A DNA stretch of 64,000 nt, taken from Chamaelirium japonicum. Lineage: Eukaryota > Streptophyta > Magnoliopsida > Liliales > Melanthiaceae. Positions 55,819 through 64,000 of this stretch are shown here, piece after piece. The DNA lies in assembly GCA_947650365.1 (NCBI GenBank), contig OX393550.1, forward strand, positions 99,101,924 to 99,165,923, given 5' to 3'. Positions within the stretch are counted from its first letter, which is position 1. The number at the start of each line of letters is the position of its first letter. The position numbers and the translations under genes are program-made. The notes under the pieces are model-generated. The model had not been told where the DNA came from. It saw nothing but the letters and a program-made list of their open reading frames with translations, and ran no database searches.

Positions 55819-58446
55819 TTGGCCCTCTCGCGCTCCTACGCTTGATCGGGCGCGGAGCTGGAACGTTGGATCTTCTTGACTCTGCTTCACAGTCCAGAGG
55901 TTGAGGATGCCCAACTCAGTGCCGCCTCCACCTGGTTCTCCTCCGTCAATTTGGCATGTCGTCTTCAGATGGATGGCACTGAGCTCGCACTTGGCTGCCG
56001 AGGACTGGTCACCTCGAATGCTCATCACGCCCTTGTCGGTCCAAAACTTCACTACCTGGTGGGCCGACGAGGGGACCGCATCCAAGTGGTGGAGCCACGG
56101 CCTTCCGAGGATGATGTTGTACGCCGAGTGAGCTTCAATCACAATGAACCGGGTAAGATTAGTGAGATGCCCTGTTGTGATCGGGAGGGTGATCTCACCA
56201 ACCACCCTTGCAGCCTCTCCCGTGAAGCCTGTTATCGTCGACGATGACTCAGTCATCTGCCCGCGATCTAGCTGCATGGCGTCGAAGGCGTTGAGGAAGA
56301 GCACATCTATCGAACTTCCGACGTCGACCAGAATTCTCTTCACTAGGCAATTGGATATCTGCAGCCGTATGACCAGGGGATGGTTGTGGGGCCTCTCTAT
56401 TCCGACCAGATCAGCCGCCGAAAACTGTACTGCAGCTTCCACTCTTGGCTCGGGACGGATGACAGGTTCGAGCAGCACATGGTGGACCTGCCTTGCTTGT
56501 TCAATACGCCGCACCTGTCGGTCGGTGGCATTTGACGACGGTACAGGGCCATGGTACCCGTAGACGGCGTCTACCTCTCGGAGTTGACGTCTTTCTGGCG
56601 GAGGACCCTGTAAGCGCTGTGCCGTCGCTCCTCGTTGGACTTCCCCTACAGCCTTGGTTTCCTTACGTTGAGGGATGTCAATGAAGCAGCCAAGGTGGCC
56701 GGCCTCAATGAGATCCTCAACATGATGCTTGAGCGCCCAGCACTGCAGGGTGGTGTGACCTTGGCCTTGATGGTACTCACAGTACCTTGATGCATCTCTG
56801 GCTCCCCTCTCCCCGGGCTCAAGCGGTTGTGCCCACTTGAAGTACGGTTCACCTTCGATGGCTTCCAGGATCTGGTCTATGGGGGCGTTCAGTACTGTGA
56901 ACTCCCTGTTCCACTGTGGCCTCGCTGGCCTGTCTTGCTTCTGCCGCTTCGCGTCATGCCTCGTCGCCTCGCCCTGTTGCTTGTTGACGTTCTTCACGGC
57001 AACTGGTTTGGCGTAGCCTTGGTGCGGGACCCCGGTTTCCACCGCCTTCCTCTTGCGGTCCGCGTCTTCGATCTTGATGTACTTCTCAACACGCCGCGAT
57101 AGCTCGTCGATCGTCTCCGGGGTTCGCTTGATGAGCGACGCGTTGACGAGCTGGGCAGGCTGAATGGCGTTCTTGAAGGCCGCGATCACCATGCGATCCT
57201 GCCCGTCTGCGTCCGCCAAGCTCAGGTACTCGGACCTGAACCTATGGTAAAATTGTCGGAGCGTCTCCTTCTGGGTCATACTCATCCCGAAGAGTGACTC
57301 CAGAGTCTTCAGCTCCTGGCGATTGTATCGGTACTGGTCGATGAACCGCGTGCTCAGCTCCGAGAAGGAGGAGATGGACGAGGGCCTAAGCTTGTGGAAC
57401 CATTCGAGGGGGGTTCCCGACAAGCTGTTGGCGAAGGTTCGGCAGAGGATATGATCATCCTCGTGCGGGACCAGAGCATCCCGGAAAGCCAGTACATGCT
57501 CCACCGGGTCTTTCGATCCGTCAAACTTGGGAAGGCGTGGAGGATTCCATCCTCGAGGGAATGGCTCCCGGAGTAGCCTCTCGACAAGCGGCGACCGTGC
57601 GGCTCCTCGGATGGCGACTTCCTCCAACCGGTCGGGAGCTCGGACCCCCGGTCGGTCTCGCTGGATCTCCTCTCGCTCCCCGAGTCGCTCCGACGCATGC
57701 ACCCGAATGCGCTCGTGTACGCTCCTCCGATCAGTAGTATGAGCTGGCTGCCGACTAGCTGGCGTCATCCGAGTGTGGTGACTATCACTCGGTTGACGAT
57801 GATGCTCGCCGTCTCGCTTCGGGCGATGCACTTGTGCCGAGTCCGTCTTGGAGTGATGCTTGGAGGCATGCGGCTGTCGCGCGTGCGCCCCGAGCCGGGA
57901 CCAGACATCCAAGCGTGCCGACGCCGCTCGAGCGTGCTTGTTTCTTTCTACGGGTTCCGGGCTACTTGAGTCTCGCCCGTCGGGATTTGCACTCTGGACC
58001 TCCACCGAGCGATTACCCCTGACCTCCACCTGAGGCACTGGTTGCGGCTGCATTTGCACTGGTGGGGCAGCTTGAGTGGGGAGACTTTGTCCCGCTTGGG
58101 CCAACATGCCCTGATTGAGTAGACCACCCGTCGGTGCGGTCCGCACGAAGTCACGCAACTCCTCGTAGTTGCGCTGCATCGTTTGGAGCTGGGTGGTGAG
58201 AGCTTGCTGGGTCATCATCATGGTGGCTAGAAAAGCTTCCGATAGACCCCCTGTCAGAGGAGCCAGGGTTGCTACCGGAGCTTGACTGGACTCCCCGACC
58301 CCCAGTACAGGATTTGCCAACGGGACTACGCGCTCCGTGTCCGTTGGCTGTTGAACAAGACGCCCGACGTCATTCTTATCTCCGAGTGGTGCGGCTTCGG
58401 ACAGGAGCTGCGACGTCGAGCGAGTACGATACGGTCCACCGGCCAT
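55669..58446 (-). CDS. Gag-protease polyprotein of a Tat-type gypsy retrotransposon
   Basis: A 925-residue open frame. The N-terminal 290 residues are low complexity, rich in Arg, His, Gln and Pro. The retrotransposon Gag core is about 300-470, from LPKFDGSKDPVEHVLAFRDA through PLEWFHKL, FSELSTRFIDQY and RQFYHRFRSEYLSLADADG. A zinc-binding segment near 550 reads YCEYHQGQGHTTLQCWALK. The retropepsin-like protease is about 690-800, with ILVDVGSSIDVLF (active-site D-V-G, where D-T/S-G is usual) and YNIILGRPWLHHL. The C-terminus runs into the 54-bp repeats and stops early through a frameshift. It would form the virus-like particle and process the polyprotein. With no RT or integrase it could only act in trans. 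DVGS is unusual and may reduce protease activity. Confidence 0.92.
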   Translation of the reverse strand: MAGGPYRTRSTSQLLSEAAPLGDKNDVGRLVQQPTDTERVVPLANPVLGVGESSQAPVATLAPLTGGLSEAFLATMMMTQQALTTQLQTMQRNYEELRDFVRTAPTGGLLNQGMLAQAGQSLPTQAAPPVQMQPQPVPQVEVRGNRSVEVQSANPDGRDSSSPEPVERNKHARAASARLDVWSRLGAHARQPHASKHHSKTDSAQVHRPKRDGEHHRQPSDSHHTRMTPASRQPAHTTDRRSVHERIRVHASERLGEREEIQRDRPGVRAPDRLEEVAIRGAARSPLVERLLREPFPRGWNPPRLPKFDGSKDPVEHVLAFRDALVPHEDDHILCRTFANSLSGTPLEWFHKLRPSSISSFSELSTRFIDQYRYNRQELKTLESLFGMSMTQKETLRQFYHRFRSEYLSLADADGQDRMVIAAFKNAIQPAQLVNASLIKRTPETIDELSRRVEKYIKIEDADRKRKAVETGVPHQGYAKPVAVKNVNKQQGEATRHDAKRQKQDRPARPQWNREFTVLNAPIDQILEAIEGEPYFKWAQPLEPGERGARDASRYCEYHQGQGHTTLQCWALKHHVEDLIEAGHLGCFIDIPQRKETKAVGEVQRGATAQRLQGPPPERRQLREVDAVYGYHGPVPSSNATDRQVRRIEQARQVHHVLLEPVIRPEPRVEAAVQFSAADLVGIERPHNHPLVIRLQISNCLVKRILVDVGSSIDVLFLNAFDAMQLDRGQMTESSSTITGFTGEAARVVGEITLPITTGHLTNLTRFIVIEAHSAYNIILGRPWLHHLDAVPSSAHQVVKFWTDKGVMSIRGDQSSAAKCELSAIHLKTTCQIDGGEPGGGGTELGILNLWTVKQSQEDPTFQLRARSSVGAREGQPLVKTDLSAELKELTVSGDLLKSDLSAERKELTVSGDLLKTDMSAERKS

Positions 58447-58553
58447 CGTTCTTCAACCGTGTGGTCGTGGACTGCTGGTTGCAGGTAGCCTCGGACTGGT
58501 CGACACCCACGGGTCAACAGTCGAAAGCTCTAGTAGGAAGTCTCGAAGACTAT

Positions 58554-58569
58554 CCCACAGACGGCGCCA
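58554..58569 (-). promoter_or_regulatory. Primer-binding site next to LTR C
   Basis: Minus strand TGGCGCCGTCTGTGGG, five bases from the LTR end, ready to pair with the 3' CCA end of a tRNA. It fixes LTR C as the 5' LTR of the minus-strand element. Confidence 0.85.
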
Positions 58570-58573
58570 AGAT

Positions 58574-59828
58574 TGTGGGGGGTTCTGAATCGAACCGGGC
58601 GGTTCGGGTGGCGAGCACAATCCAACAAGCCAAAATAAAAACAAACCGAGAATTACGTGGAAAACCCCTTCGCAACGTCGAAGGGGAAAAAACCACGGGC
58701 GGGGCGAGAATGCACTAGAACTATCTTTCGATTACAATCTCTCACCTAAACCCCAATTACATTCCCTGAGGACCGGTCTCCCAAACTACCGACCTCTGTA
58801 ATTTCACTCTGTCTACCGACCGCTGCGGACAGTGTCTGTCTGCAGGTCGCTTGCAAACAGTGTCTGGCTGCTGACCGACCGACCTCCGCAGACAGACTCT
58901 GGGTGCAGACCGACCGACCTCCGCAGACAGCTTCTGGGTGCAGACCGACCGACCTCCGCAGACAGCTTCTGGGTGCAGACCGACCGACCTCCGCAGACAG
59001 CTTCTGGGTGCAGACCGACCGACCTCCGAAGCTCCGCGAATTCCGGGACGAAACGGGCAGCGTCTCCTCCAGAATTCTTTCTCTTCTCGCTGAAGGGGTA
59101 GGTCCCCTTTTATAGTGGCGGGGTGACGGTTACACTCCGCGAAAATCGGGCGAGTGACGTGTCCCTGCAATGAGCTCAACCACCGCGGTGACGTGGCGCG
59201 CGGTTGACACCTGGTCACGTTGGCCCGGAAATGCGGAGCGTTGTCAGCACTACGGGCCGTGTCTGACTGCTACTTCACTCCTCATTTCGTTGCACATCCC
59301 GTCGAGGAGGGGGGGGTGCTTCCTTGGTGATCAGCCGACCGCCCCCCCCCCCCTTTTGGCTACATGCCGACCCACAAAGAGAGGGGGAGAGGCTGCTGCC
59401 CTCTTTGTGGACCAACCGACCAGCCCCCCCCTCTTTGTATACATGCCGACCTGGGGGGGGCTGCCTCCTTGTGAACCAACCGGCCGACCCCCCCCCCCCC
59501 CCTCTCTGTATACATGCCGACCTGGGGGGGGGGGGGCTGCCTCCTTGTGAACCAACCGGCCGACCCCCCCCCCCCCTCTCTGTATACATGCCGACCTGGG
59601 GGGGGGGGCTGCCTCCTTGTGAACCAACCGGCCGACCCCCCCCCCCCCTCTCTGTATACATGCCGACCCAGGAGGGGGGTGCCTCCTTGGTGACCGGCCG
59701 ACCCCCCCTCCCTCCTTCTGGCTACATGCCGACCCAGAGAGAGGGGGGGTGTTTGTTGCATGGCCGATCCCCCCCTTCCTTCTCTCCGACTGTTGCTTTG
59801 CCGGCTCCAAGAGGGAATGGTACACACA
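58574..59828 (-). repeat. LTR C, 5' LTR of the minus-strand element
   Basis: Complete LTR (about 1255 bp), TGTGTGTACC...CCCCCCACA on the minus strand, followed by target TTATT. TATA box (minus) at 59108-59114. Five 35-bp units lie at about 58858-59030 and five G/C-run units at about 59335-59700. Near identity with LTR B implies a recent insertion, while the G-run lengths differ between copies. Confidence 0.93.
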
Positions 59829-59941
59829 TTATTAATTTGAGTTTGATATCCATCTAAATTTAAACGTACTGCAATTTTATTTTGTGTGTGTGTGTGTTAT
59901 TTTTTGGTATGACTTATATAAAGGTCAAATGGATTCTGCTA

Positions 59942-60021
<80 letters not shown>

Positions 60022-60907
60022 CCCCCCCCCCCCCCCAAGGCAAAAAAAAATGGACTTGCATTTGGACGGGAGAAGAGGTGGATTTTGGGAAAGATGTCTT
60101 GTGAAAGAGCTCTTTTCCATGCAAAATTTTTAAATCTGCACATAAACGATAAAACAAAGAAAAAATAATTGATCGAAGGCCAATCAGCCTTTGAGCTCAT
60201 TCAAGTAAGCTGGAAAGCCCCTTAGATTATTAAAAGGATGAGCCTATACTCAGCCCACAAAATACCATAGGTAACTCTCGTCTAAAAAACACTCCTTTTT
60301 TTCAAGACAACCATTGTCTAAAAAATACCCATTTTCCCTTTATTGTGCCAGTGCAGAGTGTAGACAGACGCCCGCCGTTGATTTTGGCCTTTGTTGATCC
60401 CATCCAACCCATTGTTGCCACCTCCTACCCCTCCTTTCTTCCCCTTCTTTCTCTTCATTCACTTCTTCTTATTCCCCCTCCTTTTTCCCCTCTTCTTCCT
60501 CATTCACTTCTTCTTCTTCCCCCTCCTTTATTTCAAGCCTTGTCTGGGGTCCGCGACGATCATGGAGCTCGACAGCCCTGCCCAGGGACTACAACGATGA
60601 CAGTGGGCCCGCCAGCACTGTCCGGGTCCCACAACGACGATAGTGGGCCTCTCTAGTCCTGTCCGAGGTAAATAGCTGCTATAGAGACTGCACCAGAGCC
60701 CGAATGTTTCCAAACCCCTATAAATAGCAGGCCTGACAAATGTTTAAGACTAAAATTCATTATTCTTAGACTCAATTCCCAATTCCCAGAGGTCAGACAT
60801 CCCTTTCTTTTAATTGCTTGTACAAGTGACTCTTGGCCTGTCAATGTCACTCTATATCAGAGATAGTGGATTAAGGTTACGCCTTATCACACAATAACGT
60901 AGGCTTC
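59829..60907. repeat. Interrupted downstream block of phytocyanin gene 4
   Basis: Resumes the gene 4 3' region after the gypsy composite and matches 46302-47912 without the MITE. It has a long (CT)n at 59945-60018 followed by a C-run to 60036, where gene 3 has only 30 bp of CT. The Leu/Ser/Pro-rich frames at 60345-60656 are low complexity. Confidence 0.85.
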
Positions 60908-61732
60908 GCTGAACCCACCGCTTTCAGAACTTCTTTCGCTATGACTTTGCTCCAGTCTCCACTGCAGATTCCTTTCAAGATTGAAGAAGTGCCATCCGAT
61001 CTTTCAAAGATCCACCTAATAAGTGGTTCCTCATCCTAGAGGATCTAATCCGTAAAGAGGGATTTAGATCGGCGCCTCTTGAAACCCGGAACATAACGAA
61101 CACCATGAGAATATATACATCCACACTCTCATACAATCAATAGGTCTGCTTTCTGGAACCATCTCTATTTTTCATTTGCCATCGTCACAGACACACATGG
61201 CTGCAAAACCTCGACTCCTATGACCACACGTGTTTCCGCTATCCAGTTCTCATCCTTGGCCTCATCTGTGGTTGCTAAGAGATACCAATCATTAGAATCC
61301 GATGATCCTAACCAAATTCGTGATTCCGTCGACCTAAGCATCTCCAATTATTTTCAGCCGACCCGGAGCTCCTTCTGAAACTTGCTCCACCTTTACCCTA
61401 CACTCACGTGCCCGGGCTTTATTCCCGTGGTGGTCATCTCCTTGGAGACCTTTGAGGTTTGACAGAAACACATTAACACATCTGCTGTCGAGATTCATCC
61501 AATCCTTCTCGGACATTCGCTTCGGCTTGTCCGTTTTTCTGCCCAGAAGGCTAATAGAAGTCTCTCTTTTTGTATCTACCATAATCTGAAATTTGTACCG
61601 TTGGCCTTTTCGGTTCTCAAACTGACTTTCGTCATGGCTACACTCATCTCAAATCCCATTTACCGAGCCTTAAGCTCTGATACCACTATTAGGGATCAGA
61701 TGTCCCATACCGAACCTTCTGCTCTGATACCA
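60908..61732 (-). pseudogene. Ty1-copia Gag remnant with two PBS copies
   Basis: Minus-strand pieces near 61440-61620 read TNFRLW and, in a second frame, LLGRKTDKPKRMSEKDWMNL. This is the N-terminal copia Gag pattern (W, then PLLGRK, then EKDW.NLD). Stops break it. GCTCTGATACCA occurs at 61673-61684 and again at 61721-61732, both complements of the Met-tRNA PBS. The 40 bp between them look like a clipped LTR edge. 60908-61433 aligns with 48785-49298. Confidence 0.65.
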
Positions 61733-61733
61733 C

Positions 61734-61875
61734 TGTTGGGGATAAAGGTCCCTCGATACCCGCCCCTAGTTGGGTGGACGTTGTGCCCAAACCCCTTCGA
61801 CTCGCGCACACACTGCGGCAATCTGTCGGTTGCAACTGAAAGATTCATGCCACAAATAGAGGAACCTGAGCTCAC
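61734..61875 (-). mobile_element. copia LTR, part 1 (split by solo LTR)
   Basis: TGTTGGGGATAAAGGTCCC begins one base from the PBS. The LTR is interrupted at 61875 by the family S solo LTR and appears to continue at 63743. Confidence 0.6.
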
Positions 61876-63737
61876 TGTAGCACGAGGAAAAGCACGGGTC
61901 GTCTTTATTGCGCAAAACCAGATTACAAGTGTGGCCGGGACCCGGGTGGCTCGGGTGTAGCGAGTCCGGATTGCGGCGAGTTTTGATCAGGGGATTGTGG
62001 GAAAGATCTTCTGGAGGATCCCTTTGATCCGCGTCTCCACGTGATGTTCGTGCGAGAGCTCTGAAGGGGCTGCCCAGGACAGGGGTCTTTACAGGGTGAG
62101 GGTTTTGGAGAGGCTAAGGAATGTCCACCGTCGCTTTGTCCCTTTCGTGCTTCGCGCTTTCTCGGCTAGGGGGTTTTCCGGCTTCGTTCCTCGGTCTTCG
62201 TGTCTTCCTCGCTCCTTGCTTGACCTCGGCGTCCTTGATCGTCGGTTCGCGGCGTCGATCGTGCTTTTGGCGTCGGCTTTGGCTTCGGCTTTTTGGCTTT
62301 GGCTTGGCTCCGGCGTGGCTCTGGCTTTCGCTTTGCTTCGGCGCTTGCACTTGGACGTAGCTGGGAGAGACTTGCGATGCTTTTGTTCTTCCGGACTTCG
62401 CGTCGTATCGGCTAGAACGTGCGGTGCTTTTGCTCGTGACCGGCGTAGTCGCTTGGCTTTGGCACTTGCGTTGCTTTGGCGCGGGCTTTACTGGGGCTTT
62501 GCTTTGGCTTCTTGCGTTGGCTTTAGCTTCAGCGTCAACTCGATCTTCTTCTTCGAACGACGTGGGCTACTTCTCCGGTGTTTCGACGGTTTGCGTGCCA
62601 ACTAGACTTCTCTTCTTCTCCGGGCTTCTTTGGCGTGATCGGAGTCGAGGAATGCTTTCGAAGATAGTGGGGGTAGCACCGCTCTCCGTGCGACGGTTGT
62701 GGCGTCGGCTTTTGTTGATGAAGACGACGAGGGTAGCGACGGTCTCCGTGCGACGGTTATAGCGTCGGCTTTTATTGATGAAGACGACGAGGGTAGCGAC
62801 GGTCTCCGTGCGACGGTTGTAGCGTCGGGTTTTGTTGATGAAGACGGCGGGGGTAACGACGCTTCAGACGGTCTGCTCCAGGCTTTCTTCTTCGTGGATG
62901 GCGCAGGCGTTTGTTGAAGACAACGGGGTGATGATGCTTCGTTTGTTGAAGACGACAGGCTTGACCGTGCCTCGTGAAGCCTTGGGTCGATGAAGAAGCG
63001 TCTCCTCTTCTGCAGAGCTCTCGCGCTTCGTCTTCAGTCTTCAACCATCGACCCTTTGAATCTTCCCCCACCCCCTCTATTTATAGGCAAAGGGGTGGGG
63101 AGAGAGATATGAGAACTTTTTAATTTTAAATCCCTTTTGTATCTCTCTCATAATTACCCTGGATTTATTCATCCATTGATGAGGGGAATAATGTTTATTT
63201 GTTTTCCTTTTCTGGCGAGGCAATTATGGCTGGATTTCGCACACGAAATCGATGGCGATCGGGCGCTTCATCTTGTGCGTCGGATCGAGGGATCGACGCA
63301 GATCCGCGTGTGTGCAGACGTCATACGCAACCTCCCCCCGCGCATGGCGGTACTTACTTCCTTTTCTTCCTTTTCTTTCCTTTTCTTTTCTTTCCTTTTC
63401 TTTTCTTTCCTTTCTTTTCTTTCCTCTTCTTTTCTTTCTTTTCTTTTCTTTCCTTTTCTTTCCTTTCCTTGCAAGGCCGGCCGGCCCCCTATGGGGTTCG
63501 GGTCCTAGTAGGGCCGACCCCCCATGTGGCTCGCGTCCTAGTAGGGGCCGACCCCATGGGGTTCGGACCCTAGTAGGGGCCGGCCCCTCTTGAAGTGTGG
63601 GGTCCGCTCCTCTTTGCTAGGTGTGAGTCGGGTCCGGGTCCGCACCGGTGCGTGCGAGTCGGGTCCGCGTGTCGGGTTTGCATCCGCGTCGGCCCACATA
63701 AGTCGGGTTTGGGTCCGACGAAATTCGTGTGTCTACA
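61876..63737 (-). mobile_element. Solo LTR, family S, copy 2 (perfect 5-bp TSD)
   Basis: Minus-strand copy of the family at 29589-31665, starting (minus) TGTAGACACACGAATTT and ending GTGCTACA. CTCAC flanks it at 61871-61875 and 63738-63742. The TATA box (minus; CCTATAAATAGAGGGGG) is near 63076-63092 and the AATAAAGACGACC polyadenylation end near 61900. The CTTTTCTTTCC tract at 63357-63470 is the counterpart of the GAAAGAAAAG tract of copy 1. Three ~60-bp units (62690-62860; GCGTCGGCTTTTGTTGATGA type) are expanded here relative to copy 1. No internal region remains. Confidence 0.9.
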
Positions 63738-63742
63738 CTCAC

Positions 63743-64000
63743 AAAGATCAATCTGAACAATCAGGCACAAAGAATACGAAACAACCAAACAACAATACGA
63801 ATCACATAATATTCGGCAATAAATGATTAGATTATCACTATCGGGAAGTTACATTAATGCAGTGGGTCATTGCTTGACGATCCGGTCTTTTGTTCTGACC
63901 GTTAGATAATTATGGTCAGTGCAGATCCACGTTTGGGTTGACATCCGCGATACCACCTCTATAGTTTCTTTTTTCTGTTTTTCTTTTTCCTTATCTTTTC
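63743..64000 (-). mobile_element. copia LTR, part 2 (right of the solo LTR)
   Basis: A-rich sequence that would rejoin 61734-61875 if the solo LTR and one CTCAC were removed. The outer end of the LTR was not identified before the window ends. Confidence 0.45.

Larger units (their letters stand above)
50844..59828 (-). mobile_element. Composite Tat-type Ty3-gypsy insertion with three LTRs
   Basis: Interrupts the phytocyanin gene 4 downstream region. TTATT occurs at 50839-50843 and 59829-59833, and the joined flanks match gene 3 at about 46302. Order on +: truncated LTR A (+), PBS and 30-bp leader, LTR B (-), polypurine tract, RNase H relic (-), 145-bp array, 54-bp array, Gag-protease frame (-), PBS (-), LTR C (-). 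B and C belong to one minus-strand element. A is an extra LTR in head-to-head orientation. Reverse transcriptase core and integrase are missing, so the element is non-autonomous. Confidence 0.9.

Overview
This is a stretch of flowering-plant nuclear DNA. The evidence is a 13-exon cytosolic cobalamin-independent methionine synthase gene with plant-type splice sites and a long 5' UTR intron, a cluster of phytocyanin genes (a plant-only family), and dense plant-type transposons: Ty1-copia and Ty3-gypsy LTR elements, a TRIM-like element, hAT-like MITEs, a CACTA end and a LINE remnant. The species cannot be told from the sequence. I see no bacterial, organellar, rRNA or tRNA genes.

Layout. 1-21.3 kb holds no intact gene. 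It contains two copies of a diverged dispersed repeat (2.4-4.3 kb), a decayed copia gag with its LTR (4.4-5.9 kb), an LTR-like block with a 13-copy 65-bp minisatellite (7.2-8.7 kb), a hAT-like MITE with 8-bp target duplication (9.64-10.09 kb), a LINE gag-like relic (13.3-14.25 kb), a second LTR-like block with tandem repeats (16.1-17.6 kb) and a duplicated copia reverse-transcriptase fragment (20.3-21.3 kb). 21.8-29.1 kb is the methionine synthase gene (+). 29.6-31.7 kb is a solo LTR with a perfect 5-bp TSD, and 31.8-32.6 kb is an array of short imperfect palindromes. 34.3-50.8 kb holds four phytocyanin-type genes on + : one stellacyanin-like copper protein (34371), two early-nodulin-like copies that have lost all three core copper ligands and carry a repeated Pro/Ser/Trp-rich tail (39439 and 45455), and a fourth copy (49484) broken by a MITE and several deletions. 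A CACTA end, a copia LTR and a complete 1.45-kb TRIM-like element lie between genes 2 and 3.

50.8-59.8 kb is a composite Tat-type gypsy insertion in the 3' region of the fourth phytocyanin. It has three LTR copies, one inverted relative to the other two, an open Gag-protease frame, a frameshifted RNase H relic, a 145-bp tandem array where the reverse transcriptase should be, and no integrase. 59.8-61.4 kb resumes the interrupted phytocyanin downstream region. 61.4-64 kb is a copia gag/LTR remnant split by a second solo LTR of the 29.6-kb family.

The paralogous segments give a readable history. A unit from about 45272 to 49301 was tandemly duplicated at a CCC microhomology. Afterwards one copy received a MITE in its downstream region. 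The other received a MITE in exon 1, the gypsy composite, and several deletions. Each paralog preserves the empty site for the other's MITE.
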